Source of the DNA: an uncultured Chloroflexota bacterium
Lineage (GTDB): Bacteria; Chloroflexota; Limnocylindria; Limnocylindrales; CSP1-4
Direction of reading: 5' to 3'
Length of the DNA: 15,718 bases
Assembly (NCBI GenBank): GCA_903930745.1
Contig: CAIYZX010000577.1
Location: forward strand, 1-15,718
Part shown: one piece after another, positions 4,800 to 13,903 of the stretch
How positions within the stretch are numbered: the stretch's first letter is position 1
Layout: each line of letters begins with the position of its first letter
Position numbers and translations under genes: made by a program
Notes under the pieces: model-generated
What the model saw: only the letters and a program-made list of their open reading frames with translations
What the model was told of the DNA's origin: nothing
Databases searched by the model: none

Positions 4800-6209
4800 A
4801 TGAACGTGACTGCAACCCCCGCTCCCAAGAGCAGCATCCTCCTCGAGATCGAGGTCCCCTCCGAGCGCTTTGACCGCGCCATCCGCGAGGCCGCCGGGCG
4901 CCTGTCCCGCCGGACCCGCGTCGCCGGGTTCCGTCCCGGCAAGGCGCCGCGCCCCATCCTCGAGCGCGTCCTCGGCCCCACGGCCGTCGTGGACGAGGCC
5001 GTGGAGCAGCTGGTGCAGGTCAGCTACCGCGAGGCGATCATCGGCCAGGGGATCGTCCCCCTCACCAACGCCGACGTGGAGATCGTGGAGGCCGAGGAGG
5101 GCAAGGCCCTCAAGTTCAAGGCCACCGTCCAGGTCCGGCCCGAGGTCGTCATCGGCGACTACAAGAACTTCACCTTTGGCCCCGAGATCGAGACCGTTGA
5201 CGCCCCCAAGGTGGACAAGGTCATCGAGGAGCTGCGCGACCAGAACGCCAGCCTCAAGGCCGTCGAGGATCGCGGCGCGCTGAACGGCGACTGGGCCGTC
5301 ATCGGCTTCAAGGGCACCAAGGACGGGATCCCGTTCGAGGGTGGCACCTCTGACCGCATGCCCCTGATCATCGGCGAGGACCGCCTGATCCCGGGCTTCG
5401 AGGCCAACATCGTCGGCATGCGGCCGGGCGGGTCCAGGACGTTCGACATCAGCTTCCCGGCGGAATACCCGGAGCAGAGCCTGGCCGGCCAGCCCGTCCA
5501 GTTCGAGATCGACCTCAAGGAGCTCCGCGAGAAGGTCCTGCCGGAGGCGGACGATGCGTTCGCCCAGTCCTTGGGCGACTACGAGACCCTGGACCTCCTG
5601 AAGGCGGACATCGAGGAGCGCCTGGGCCGCAACGCCCTGGATCGCGCCCGCCACGAGTTCGCCGACAGGATCATCGAGTACGCCGTCGCCAACAGCACCA
5701 TCGACCTGCCCGAGGTCCTCGTGGACCAGGAGGTCGAGGTGATGCACGACGAGTTCCGCAGCTCGCTCGCCCGCCAGGGCATCGGCGAGGAGGCGTACCT
5801 CAAGGCCACCGGCAAGACGGAGCGCGATCTCCACGAGGAGTTCCGCCCCAAGGCCGAGCAGCGCACCCGCATCCTCCTCGTGCTCACGAAGGTGGCCGAG
5901 GTTGAGGGGGTCGTGATCACGGACGCCGAGGTCGAGGGCGAGGTGGGCGCCGCCCGCGCCCGCTACCAGGACCCGAAGACCATCCAGTACTTCGAGTCCG
6001 AGCGCGGCCGCAACTTCATCCGCAGCACGCTGCGCCGGACGCGCGTCGTGGAGCAGCTCGTGGACGCGTGGCTCGCCGCGCACCCGGAGCACCCGGCGCT
6101 TCCGCATCTCGAGGATGACGCGCCGTCCGCCGTCGCCGCCGAGAGCGCGCAGGCCGCTGCCGCCATCGACGCGACGGATCCGGGTGCCATCCCGGACTCC
6201 ATCGAGTAA
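4800..6209 (+). CDS. tig: Trigger factor (ribosome-associated chaperone and peptidyl-prolyl isomerase)
   Basis: Binds the ribosome exit tunnel through L23 and helps nascent chains fold; it has peptidyl-prolyl cis-trans isomerase activity. The 469 residues are within the family range. The N-terminal ribosome-binding domain (about 1-120) shows the signature GFRPGKAP at 43-50. The FKBP-like PPIase domain (about 155-245) contains DGIPFEGG, IGEDRLIPGFEANIVGM and FPAEYPE. A long helical C-terminal arm domain follows, ending in an Ala/Asp-rich tail with no family counterpart I recognise. ATG 4800 is chosen because the domain begins right after it; the open frame upstream has unrelated sequence. It is first gene of tig-clpP-clpX (48 and 16 bases between genes), coupling folding to degradation. 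The promoter looks leaderless, with two repeated dyads upstream. Confidence 0.95.
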   Translation: MNVTATPAPKSSILLEIEVPSERFDRAIREAAGRLSRRTRVAGFRPGKAPRPILERVLGPTAVVDEAVEQLVQVSYREAIIGQGIVPLTNADVEIVEAEEGKALKFKATVQVRPEVVIGDYKNFTFGPEIETVDAPKVDKVIEELRDQNASLKAVEDRGALNGDWAVIGFKGTKDGIPFEGGTSDRMPLIIGEDRLIPGFEANIVGMRPGGSRTFDISFPAEYPEQSLAGQPVQFEIDLKELREKVLPEADDAFAQSLGDYETLDLLKADIEERLGRNALDRARHEFADRIIEYAVANSTIDLPEVLVDQEVEVMHDEFRSSLARQGIGEEAYLKATGKTERDLHEEFRPKAEQRTRILLVLTKVAEVEGVVITDAEVEGEVGAARARYQDPKTIQYFESERGRNFIRSTLRRTRVVEQLVDAWLAAHPEHPALPHLEDDAPSAVAAESAQAAAAIDATDPGAIPDSIE

Positions 6210-6244
6210 CCCTCAGATCCGCAGATCGTGACCGAGAGTCCGCA

Positions 6245-6251
6245 GGGGAGG
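6245..6251 (+). promoter_or_regulatory. Shine-Dalgarno site deciding the clpP start
   Basis: GGGGAGG ends six bases before ATG 6258. It favours that codon over the in-frame GTG at 6228, which has no ribosome site and would add ten residues. Confidence 0.6.
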
Positions 6252-6257
6252 CCCACG

Positions 6258-6896
6258 ATGCTCGTGCCGATGGTCATCGAGTCCACCAGCCGTGGTGAAC
6301 GCGCCTATGACATCTACTCGCGCCTGCTGCGCGAGCGGATCATCTTCCTGGGTGACGCGATCGACGACCACCTCGCCAACCTGGTGATCGCCCAGCTCCT
6401 GTTCCTCGAGAGCGAGGACCCGGAGAAGGACATCAGCCTGTACATCAACTCGCCCGGCGGCGTCGTGACGAGCGGCCTCGCCATCTACGACACCATGCAG
6501 TACCTGCGGGCCCCGGTCAGCACGATCTGCATCGGCATGGCCGCGTCCATGGCCGCCGTCCTGCTCTCGGCCGGCGCCAAGGGCAAGCGGTACGCGCTGC
6601 CGCACAGCCGGATCATGATCCACCAGGGCTCCGGCGGGTTCCGTGGCAACGCCCCGGACGCCGTGATCCAGATGAAGGAGTGGGAGCACCTGGTCCAGGT
6701 GAACCACGAGATCCTGGCGAAGCACACCGGCCAGCCGCTGGACAAGGTCATCAACGACACCAACCGGGACCTTTTCATGGGCCCCGACGAGGCGAAGGCG
6801 TACGGTCTCATCGACTCCGTGTACACGCTCACCGGCGACTCCCTGATCGCGCAGGCGCATGACGCCTCCGGCCAGGGCGAGCAGCAGGGCCAGTAG
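6258..6896 (+). CDS. clpP: ATP-dependent Clp protease proteolytic subunit ClpP
   Basis: Serine peptidase that forms the two-ring chamber of the Clp protease and degrades substrates unfolded and fed in by ClpX. The 212 residues from ATG 6258 match the mature family length. The catalytic triad is visible: S97 in GMAASM, H122 in MIHQ, D171 in TNRDLFM. The oxyanion/handle region INSPGG is at 63-68. The N-terminus LVPMVIESTSRGERAYDIYSRLL is the standard axial-loop sequence without a long propeptide. It lies between tig and clpX on the same strand and is surely cotranscribed with clpX. The acidic/Gln-rich tail ASGQGEQQGQ is unremarkable. Only this one clpP copy is in the window. Confidence 0.97.
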   Translation: MLVPMVIESTSRGERAYDIYSRLLRERIIFLGDAIDDHLANLVIAQLLFLESEDPEKDISLYINSPGGVVTSGLAIYDTMQYLRAPVSTICIGMAASMAAVLLSAGAKGKRYALPHSRIMIHQGSGGFRGNAPDAVIQMKEWEHLVQVNHEILAKHTGQPLDKVINDTNRDLFMGPDEAKAYGLIDSVYTLTGDSLIAQAHDASGQGEQQGQ

Positions 6897-6912
6897 GCCG
6901 CGAGGTAGCAGG

Positions 6913-8232
<1,320 letters not shown>

Positions 8233-8242
8233 TCCGCCCGGG

Positions 8243-8923
8243 TCAGCCTTCGGCGGGGTCCTTCCGACCGCCCGCCCAGTCGCTGCGGACGTGGCCGATG
8301 TGCCGCCGCATGAGCGACTCGGCGCCATCGGCATCGCGGGCGGCCACCTGGTCCAGCAGCTCCGCGTGCTCGTGGAAGGCGGCGAAGACCCCCGGTGCAT
8401 CGGAGAGCGTGCGCAGCCCGTAGAGGCGCGAGCCCTGGCGCAGCGACCGGACGATCTCCACGAGGCGCGGGTTGCCGGCCAGCGCCAGGAGCCCCAGGTG
8501 GAACTCCAGGTCCAGCGTCACGTGGGCGATCACGTCCCGACGCCGCACGGCGTCCTCGATGGCCGCGGCGATGGGCCGCAGGGCGTCCAGGGCAGCGGGG
8601 TCCACCCCGGCCTCCGCCAGGCGCCGGACCACCGGCACCTCCAGGAGCAGGCGCAGGTCCATCAGCGCGTCCAGCTCCGCGTCCGTGTGCTGGACCACGC
8701 GGAAGCCCTTGTTGGGGACCACCTCCACGAGGCCCTCCTTGGCGAGATCCAGCATCGCCTCGCGGACCGGGGTGGCGGACACGCCGAAGCGCTCCGCCAG
8801 CGACGGCGCGGAGTAGATCTCGCCCGGGGCCAGCTCGCCAGCCATCACCGCCCCGTGGAGGATCGCGGTGATCTCCTCGCGGAGGGAGCGGCGGGCCCGC
8901 AGGGGGGCGTCGAGGGCCGCCAT
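8243..8923 (-). CDS. GntR-family transcriptional regulator (FadR/FCD type)
   Basis: Likely ligand-responsive DNA-binding regulator of the adjacent hydroxyproline operon. The 226-residue product has an N-terminal winged helix (about 12-75) with the GntR hallmarks PGEIYSAPSLAERFGVSATPVREAMLDLAKEG broken here by my count into helices 2-3. The C-terminal all-helical FCD domain (about 85-215) has the usual metal-site pattern: DLEFHLGLL (Asp/His), then HEHAELLD and RRHIGHV. Start ATG 8923 lies five bases after the stop of the proline racemase gene, so it is the last gene of the five-gene operon and is probably autoregulated. A TGTC-N4-GACA dyad over the operon's -10 (12934-12945) is the candidate operator. 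Effector unknown; hydroxyproline or a downstream intermediate is inferred from context. Confidence 0.88.
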   Translation of the reverse strand: MAALDAPLRARRSLREEITAILHGAVMAGELAPGEIYSAPSLAERFGVSATPVREAMLDLAKEGLVEVVPNKGFRVVQHTDAELDALMDLRLLLEVPVVRRLAEAGVDPAALDALRPIAAAIEDAVRRRDVIAHVTLDLEFHLGLLALAGNPRLVEIVRSLRQGSRLYGLRTLSDAPGVFAAFHEHAELLDQVAARDADGAESLMRRHIGHVRSDWAGGRKDPAEG

Positions 8924-8928
8924 GGCCG

Positions 8929-9936
8929 CTAGAGCTCGAACCCTTCGGGGAACGGGTCCTCCGGGTCGTACATGTACTGCGCGGTGCCCGTGATCCAGGC
9001 CGTGCCGGTGATCGTGGGGATGACCGCCGGGATGGTCCCGTTGGCGATCGTGGTCTCCTCCACGAGGCGTCCGATGAACGCGCGCCCGATGAACGACTCG
9101 TTCCGGAAGTCCTGGTTGAGCGGGAGCTCGCCGCGGGCGTGGAGCTGGGCCATGCGCGCGGAGGTGCCGGTGCCGCAGGGGGAGCGGTCGAACCAGCCGG
9201 GGTGGATGGCCATCGCGTGGCGGCTGCGGGTGGCATCGGAGCCCGGCGCCTGCAGGTAGACGTGGTGGACGCCGCGGATCTCCGGGTTCTCCGGGTGGAC
9301 CGGCTCGTCCGCCAGGTTGATCGCGTCCATGATCGCGAGGCCCGCGGCCAGCATCTCGTCCTTGTTCTCGCGAGACCACGCAAGACCGATGCGCTCGGTC
9401 TCCACCACCGCGTAGAAGTTGCCGCCGAACGCCACGTCGTACGGCACGTCGCCGTAGCCCGGGACCGCCACGGTGCGGTTGAGGCCCACGGAGAACGAGG
9501 GGACGTTGGTGATCGTCACGGCCTTGGCGGCACCGCCCTCCACGCGGACGTCCGCGATGACGAGGCCGGCGGGGGTGTCCAGGCGGATCCGGGTCACGGG
9601 CTCCGTGACCTCCACCATGCCGGTCTCCACGAGGACCGTGGCGACGCCCATCGTGCCGTGACCGCACATCGGCAGGCAGCCGGAGACCTCGATGTAGAGG
9701 ACGCCGAAGTCACAGTCCGGGCGCGTGGGCGGCTGCAGGATGGCGCCGCTCATCGCCGCGTGGCCACGGGGCTCGTTCATGAGGAACTTGCGGATGTGGT
9801 CCATGTTGGCCATGAAGTACCGGCGCCGGTCGAACATCGTGGCGCCGGGGATCACCCCAACGCCGCCGGTGATGACGCGGGTGGGCATCCCCTCGGTGTG
9901 GGAGTCCACCGCATGGAAGACGCGGGACGAGCGCAT
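8929..9936 (-). CDS. Proline racemase family, probable 4-hydroxyproline 2-epimerase
   Basis: Cofactor-independent enzyme of the proline racemase superfamily, expected to interconvert trans-4-hydroxy-L-proline and cis-4-hydroxy-D-proline (LhpA/HypE step). The 335 residues carry both catalytic cysteines: C91 in LPMCGHGTMG and C254 in DRSPCGTGTSA. Because both are Cys, the dehydratase branch (trans-3-hydroxy-L-proline dehydratase, which lacks the first-type Cys) is unlikely. Other family motifs are DSHTEGMPTRV at the N-terminus and the internal region GFEL-terminating tail. Racemase and epimerase cannot be separated securely by sequence, but the neighbouring dehydrogenase subunits favour the hydroxyproline epimerase. 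Start ATG 9936 lies nine bases after the preceding gene's stop, with GGAGGC (9952-9947, minus strand) at ten bases as the ribosome site. Confidence 0.9.
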   Translation of the reverse strand: MRSSRVFHAVDSHTEGMPTRVITGGVGVIPGATMFDRRRYFMANMDHIRKFLMNEPRGHAAMSGAILQPPTRPDCDFGVLYIEVSGCLPMCGHGTMGVATVLVETGMVEVTEPVTRIRLDTPAGLVIADVRVEGGAAKAVTITNVPSFSVGLNRTVAVPGYGDVPYDVAFGGNFYAVVETERIGLAWSRENKDEMLAAGLAIMDAINLADEPVHPENPEIRGVHHVYLQAPGSDATRSRHAMAIHPGWFDRSPCGTGTSARMAQLHARGELPLNQDFRNESFIGRAFIGRLVEETTIANGTIPAVIPTITGTAWITGTAQYMYDPEDPFPEGFEL

Positions 9937-9945
9937 GGATGCCTC

Positions 9946-11472
9946 CTACCGGGGATTGGAGCCGGGAGCGCCGATGGGGCCGTCGGGGTTGCCTGCGGCG
10001 AGGGCGCCGAGGGTGACCGGCCAGGCGATGGGGCGTCGGATGGTGGAGTGGAGATCGTCTGCGGTCACCTCGCGGCCGCACGCCTGTGCCACGAGGCCGG
10101 ATGCGGCGTACCCGCAGACGCGGCCCTGGCAGAGGCCCATGCCGGCGCGGGCGAAGAGCTTGGCGGACCGTGCGTCCTCCGCACCCATCTCCGTGACGGC
10201 GTCGCGGAGCGCGGTGGCCGGGACCTCCTCGCAGCGGCAGACGGTGGTGTCGTCGTGGACCCAGGTGCGCCAGCCGGGCTTCACCGGGAAGGCGACGGGG
10301 AGCAGGTCCGCGAACGCGCGCAGCGGGGCGCGGAGGCGGGCCAAGGTCTTCAGGCGGGCGGGCGGCACCTGGGCGCCGGTCACCGACGCCGCCGCATGGA
10401 GACCTGCGATGCGGCCGTCCACCACCGCCAGGGCGGATCCACCCACGCCGCGGGCCTCACCGGCGACGAACGCGCCGTCGACGGAGCTGCGGCCGGTCTC
10501 GTCCGCGGTGACGGCGAGGCTGCCATCGGCGTCCATCGCCATCGCGCAGCCAAGGTCCGCGGCGAGCTCCACCTGGGGTGTGAAGCCGTAGCCCGTGGCG
10601 ACGGTGTCGCACGCGACCTGCTCCTCGGTGCCCGGGATGACGCGCCACTCGGCGTCCAGCGCCGCGGTGGTGACGCCGGTGACCTCCGTCTCGCCGTGGG
10701 CGGCGATCACGGTCCGGCGGGTCCGGTACGGCACCCGGTTGCGCAGGAGCGTGGCCATGTAGCCCGCGCCTTCGATCAGCTTTGACGCATTGCGCGCGGC
10801 CGTCACCGGGTGGCGCAGCATGGCGGTGGGGCTGCCGGCCTCGTAGACGCCCGCCACCTCCGCGCCCGCGTGCAGCAGGCCAACGGCCACGGGGAAGAGG
10901 AACGGGCCGGTGCCCGCCACCACGATCCGCTTGCCGGCCACCACGCCCTGGCCCTTCAGCAGCGCCTGCGCGCCGCCCGCGGTGATGACGCCCGGGAGCG
11001 TCCAGCCGGGGAAGGGGAGCTGGCGGTCATAGGCGCCCGTGGCGAGGACCACCGTTCGGGCCCGGACCTCCGTGTCCGCGCCGGCGTGCACCACGTGGGC
11101 GATGAAGACGGCGGCATCCGCGGTGGCGGGGATGGCGGGGGTGGCGGCAGTCGAGGCGGAGCCTGCGGGCGCGAGGTTCGGCACGCGCTCCAGGTGCCAG
11201 CACGGGTGGTCCGAGAGGTAGGCGATCCGTCCGTCCGCGACGGCGGCGTCCAGCGAGGTGCGGAGGGCTCGGAACTTCCCCCAATCGTGGTGGAGCCGCC
11301 CGTCATCGCCGGCACGGTGGCGCCAGTACTGGCCGCCCGGGCGCGCGGCGGCATCCAGGAGCGCCACGTGGGCACCCAGGCCCGCGGCGGTGGTGGCGGC
11401 GGCAAGACCGGCGGGCCCGGCCCCGATCACCAGGACGTCGTACAGCACGGGCTCAGAGGGCGTCGTCGGCAT
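9946..11472 (-). CDS. FAD/NAD(P)-binding subunit of a D-hydroxyproline dehydrogenase-like complex (LhpE/HcnB type)
   Basis: The 508-residue protein is a pyridine-nucleotide-disulfide-type flavoprotein with a C-terminal BFD-like 2Fe-2S site. It starts with the Rossmann motif VIGAGPAGLAAA (about 14-25). A second dinucleotide motif VVAGTGPFLFP lies mid-protein, and an FAD-contact segment VDGAFVAGEARG follows. The iron-sulfur ligands are C412, C414, C448 and C453 (CRC...CQGRVC). Between about 97 and 120 there is an Ala/Pro/Thr-rich low-complexity insert (SASTAATPAIPATADA), probably a surface loop. In Pseudomonas the homologous alpha subunit (LhpE) acts with LhpB and LhpF to oxidise cis-4-hydroxy-D-proline; opine and HCN synthase subunits are the closest alternatives. 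Its start overlaps the 2Fe-2S gene by 20 bases. Context with an epimerase favours hydroxyproline. Confidence 0.87.
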   Translation of the reverse strand: MPTTPSEPVLYDVLVIGAGPAGLAAATTAAGLGAHVALLDAAARPGGQYWRHRAGDDGRLHHDWGKFRALRTSLDAAVADGRIAYLSDHPCWHLERVPNLAPAGSASTAATPAIPATADAAVFIAHVVHAGADTEVRARTVVLATGAYDRQLPFPGWTLPGVITAGGAQALLKGQGVVAGKRIVVAGTGPFLFPVAVGLLHAGAEVAGVYEAGSPTAMLRHPVTAARNASKLIEGAGYMATLLRNRVPYRTRRTVIAAHGETEVTGVTTAALDAEWRVIPGTEEQVACDTVATGYGFTPQVELAADLGCAMAMDADGSLAVTADETGRSSVDGAFVAGEARGVGGSALAVVDGRIAGLHAAASVTGAQVPPARLKTLARLRAPLRAFADLLPVAFPVKPGWRTWVHDDTTVCRCEEVPATALRDAVTEMGAEDARSAKLFARAGMGLCQGRVCGYAASGLVAQACGREVTADDLHSTIRRPIAWPVTLGALAAGNPDGPIGAPGSNPR

Positions 11473-11755
11473 GGCCCGCGCCCTCCTGGTGCTGCACGGT
11501 GTCGCCCTCGCAGACCTGCGTCAGGCAGGCGCGCCGCGATGCCTCGCCGTTGACCGTGACGAGGCAGTCGTAGCAGACGCCGATGCCGCAGAAGAGGCCG
11601 CGCGGCTTCCCCTCCACGCGGGTGGTGCGCCACGAGCGGATGCCCGCGGCCATCAGCGCAGCCGCGATGCTCTGGCCCTCCTGGGCCTCCATGGGCCGGC
11701 CGTCGAACGTGAACGCCACCCGTCCGGGGCTGGGGCTGAGAAGGCGGTCGCTCAT
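11453..11755 (-). CDS. (2Fe-2S) ferredoxin-like subunit (LhpF/HcnA type)
   Basis: The 100-residue product is a small ferredoxin-fold subunit that would relay electrons between the two flavin subunits. Ligands C56, C61, C64 and C77 fit the CX4CX2CX12C plant-type pattern (GLFCGIGVCYDCLV ... RACL). An N-terminal beta segment VAFTFDGRP and EGQSIAAALMAAG helix precede the cluster, as in HcnA/OoxA/LhpF proteins. ATG 11755 overlaps the stop of the upstream FAD subunit as ATGA (11755-11752) and its 3' end overlaps the next gene by 20 bases, which is tight translational coupling expected for fixed-ratio complex subunits. Confidence 0.9.
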   Translation of the reverse strand: MSDRLLSPSPGRVAFTFDGRPMEAQEGQSIAAALMAAGIRSWRTTRVEGKPRGLFCGIGVCYDCLVTVNGEASRRACLTQVCEGDTVQHQEGAGHADDAL

Positions 11756-12921
11756 GCGGCGGTCTCCGTGAAGCGGTCCGGGCGGAAGTGGGAGAGGTCG
11801 AACTCCGGGGTGACGCCCGCGGCCACCTGGGCGAGCACGCGGCCCGTGGCGGCGGAGAGGCAGATGCCCGCGCCCTCGTGACCCGCGGCGTGGATGAGGC
11901 CCGGCACGCGGGTGTCCTCGCCGATGACCGGGAGGTGGTCCGGGCAGTACGGCCGGAAGCCGAGGTAGGTGCGCAGGAGGCTCACGCCCGCGAGGAGCGG
12001 GAACACGCCGATGGCCTGGGCTGCGAGGCGGCGCAGCACGCCCACGTTCATCGCGCGGTCAAAGCCAACGCGTTCCCGCGACGCGCCGATGAGGATGGTC
12101 CCGCTCTGGGTTCCCTCCACCACCACGCTGGTCTGGATGCTGGCCTCGCCGGACGCGACGTTGGCCACGTACTCCGCGGTGTAGACCTTGTGCCTGATCA
12201 GCACGGGCAGCGGCTCCGTCACGAGGATGAAGCCACGCCGCGGCATGATCGGCAGCGGGGCGCCCGCGAGGGCCGCAACCTCACCCGCCCAGGTACCGGC
12301 CGCGTTCACGACCCACTTGGCACTGACCTGCGGCAGGGTGGGGGAGGAGGTGGTGACGCCGGTGACCCGTCCATCGGCCGCGCGCAGGAAGCCCGTGACG
12401 CCGGTGCCGGTGTGGACGGTGGCGCCGCGCTGGCGGGCCCGCCAGAGGAGCCGGGCGGTGGCCAGCATGGGCTGCACCTGTGCGTCCTGCGGATACCAGG
12501 CGCCGCCCGCGATGTCCCGGGAGACGTTGGGCTCAAGGTCCGCCACGCCGGCCACGTCCAGGTCCGTGACCTCCACGCCCGCCGCCCGCTGGCCGGCGGA
12601 GAAGGGGCGCAGGGCATCCGCGGTGGCCTGGTGCCGGGCCACGACCACGCCCTGCTTCGGGTCAAACTCGAAGCTGTCCGCCCCCAGGTCGTCAGCCTCC
12701 TCCTGCCAGAGCCGCCGGGAGAGGATCGCGAAGTCCAACTCCGCGCCCGCCCCCTTGTCCGAGAGGAGGATGTTGCCCTCGCAGGCGCTGGACGTGCCGG
12801 ACGCGATCGTGCCGCGCTCCAGGACCATGACGCGCAGGCCGAGCGCGGTGGCGTGATACGCAATGGAGGCGCCCATGATCCCGCCGCCGATGACCAGGAC
12901 GTCCGTGGTGGGTGTGCTCAT
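11752..12921 (-). CDS. D-amino-acid-oxidase-like FAD subunit (LhpB/HcnC type)
   Basis: The 389-residue DAO-superfamily flavoprotein is the likely catalytic subunit that oxidises cis-4-hydroxy-D-proline to 1-pyrroline-4-hydroxy-2-carboxylate. The N-terminal FAD motif VIGGGIMGASIAYHATALG (about 9-27) ends in the ribose-binding acid of VLERG. The mid-protein NAAGTWAGEVAALAGAPLP and C-terminal RTYLGFRPYCPDHLPVIGE and GHEGAGICLSAATG segments are standard for glycine/D-amino-acid oxidases. It is first gene of the five-gene operon. ATG 12921 lies eight bases after a -10-like CATACT, suggesting a leaderless mRNA. Sarcosine/glycine oxidase subunits are the alternative reading, but the adjoining 2Fe-2S and BFD subunits plus epimerase point to hydroxyproline. 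Confidence 0.88.
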   Translation of the reverse strand: MSTPTTDVLVIGGGIMGASIAYHATALGLRVMVLERGTIASGTSSACEGNILLSDKGAGAELDFAILSRRLWQEEADDLGADSFEFDPKQGVVVARHQATADALRPFSAGQRAAGVEVTDLDVAGVADLEPNVSRDIAGGAWYPQDAQVQPMLATARLLWRARQRGATVHTGTGVTGFLRAADGRVTGVTTSSPTLPQVSAKWVVNAAGTWAGEVAALAGAPLPIMPRRGFILVTEPLPVLIRHKVYTAEYVANVASGEASIQTSVVVEGTQSGTILIGASRERVGFDRAMNVGVLRRLAAQAIGVFPLLAGVSLLRTYLGFRPYCPDHLPVIGEDTRVPGLIHAAGHEGAGICLSAATGRVLAQVAAGVTPEFDLSHFRPDRFTETAA

Positions 12922-12929
12922 CGCTCAGT

Positions 12930-12935
12930 AGTATG
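12930..12935 (-). promoter_or_regulatory. -10 element of the hydroxyproline operon, leaderless arrangement
   Basis: CATACT on the minus strand ends eight bases before ATG 12921; no Shine-Dalgarno sequence and no -35 match are visible. Its upstream end overlaps the TGTC-N4-GACA dyad. Confidence 0.45.
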
Positions 12936-12945
12936 TCACACGACA
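12934..12945. promoter_or_regulatory. Candidate GntR operator TGTC-N4-GACA
   Basis: TGTCACACGACA is a perfect inverted repeat of four-base half-sites with a four-base spacer. It overlaps the -10 of the operon by two bases and lies 40 bases upstream of the divergent transporter start, so one bound dimer could repress the operon and influence both directions. Confidence 0.45.
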
Positions 12946-12971
12946 CAGGCCCGAAGCGGGACCAGACCGGG

Positions 12972-12977
12972 TACGCT
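12972..12977 (+). promoter_or_regulatory. -10 element of the DMT transporter gene, leaderless arrangement
   Basis: TACGCT ends eight bases before ATG 12986, the same geometry as tig and the divergent operon; no ribosome-binding site is visible. Confidence 0.35.
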
Positions 12978-12985
12978 GCGCGACA

Positions 12986-13903
12986 ATGAACCGCCCGCAG
13001 CTCGCGATCTACGGCCTCCTCGCCCTCATCTGGGGCTTCTCGTTCCTGCTGCTGCTCCACGTCGTCCAGGCATTCGGCTGGGTGGGCGCGGTGGCGATCC
13101 GGTCGTTCGTGGTCTCGGGCGCCGTGGGCATCGCCGCGCTCCTCACACGCCGCCGCCTCGTGTTCAAGGGGAGCTGGCGGCTGGTCGCCGTCCTGGGCGC
13201 AACCACCGTCGCCGGGCAGCTCGTTGGCCTGTCCTTGGCCACCCCGCGCATCGGCACCGCCATGACGGCGCTGCTCGTGGCCACCATCCCGCTCTTCTCG
13301 CTCGTCATCGGCCTCGTCCTCAAGGTGGAGCACGTGAGCCGGACGTCGCGGATCGGGCTCGCCCTCGGCCTCGTGGGCACCGTCCTGCTCGTGGGCTTCC
13401 CGGCGGTGCCGATGACGCCGGACTTCCTGTTCGGCATCGGCTGCTCGCTCGCCGGCTGCTTCTTCGCCGCCTTCGGCTCCAACTGGGCGCGCTGGCGGAT
13501 GGGCCACGTGGGCTCCTGGGAACAGACCGCGGGCGCGTTCCTCACCGCTGGCCTCATGACGTCGCCCCTGCTGCTGGTGGTGCCGGTCCCCGGGCCGGTC
13601 AACCTTGAGGCCATCGGGTACCTCGTGGCGCTCTCGCTGATCTGTTCCGCGCTGGCCTACACGCTCTACTTCAAGCTCGTGGCGGAGGTGGGGGCGACGC
13701 TCGCCATCAGCGTGGAGTTCGTGGTCCCGGTGGTGGCCGTGATCGTGGGCGCGCTGGTGCTGGGGGAGAAGCTCACGCCACCGCAGCTCCTGGGCGGTGC
13801 CGTGATCATCGCCGGCTGCTCGCTGGTGGTGGGGCTGCTGCCGCCGAGGCGGGGCCGGCGCACGGAGCCGGAAGGCGCCCCGGCGCTCGCGCTCGAGGGG
13901 TAG
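12986..13903 (+). CDS. EamA/DMT-family transporter
   Basis: The 305-residue inner-membrane protein of the drug/metabolite transporter superfamily shows the usual pair of EamA repeats with about ten hydrophobic helices. It begins with a short cytoplasmic end (MNRPQL) and the classic first helix with LIWGFSF. The first repeat covers about 5-140 and the second about 145-290, where ALAYTLYFKLVAEVGA and FVVPVVAVIVGALVLGE are typical of the last helices. A polar Arg/Glu tail ends the protein. Substrate cannot be predicted from sequence; family members export or import amino acids and metabolites. It is divergent from the hydroxyproline operon with only 64 bases between start codons and shares the dyad there, so co-regulation with hydroxyproline or proline metabolism is plausible but inferred. 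Confidence 0.9.
   Translation: MNRPQLAIYGLLALIWGFSFLLLLHVVQAFGWVGAVAIRSFVVSGAVGIAALLTRRRLVFKGSWRLVAVLGATTVAGQLVGLSLATPRIGTAMTALLVATIPLFSLVIGLVLKVEHVSRTSRIGLALGLVGTVLLVGFPAVPMTPDFLFGIGCSLAGCFFAAFGSNWARWRMGHVGSWEQTAGAFLTAGLMTSPLLLVVPVPGPVNLEAIGYLVALSLICSALAYTLYFKLVAEVGATLAISVEFVVPVVAVIVGALVLGEKLTPPQLLGGAVIIAGCSLVVGLLPPRRGRRTEPEGAPALALEG

Noticed and set aside
8929..9936. Trans-3-hydroxy-L-proline dehydratase
   Set aside because: Both catalytic cysteines (C91 and C254) are present, which fits racemase/epimerase chemistry; dehydratases of this superfamily replace the first one.
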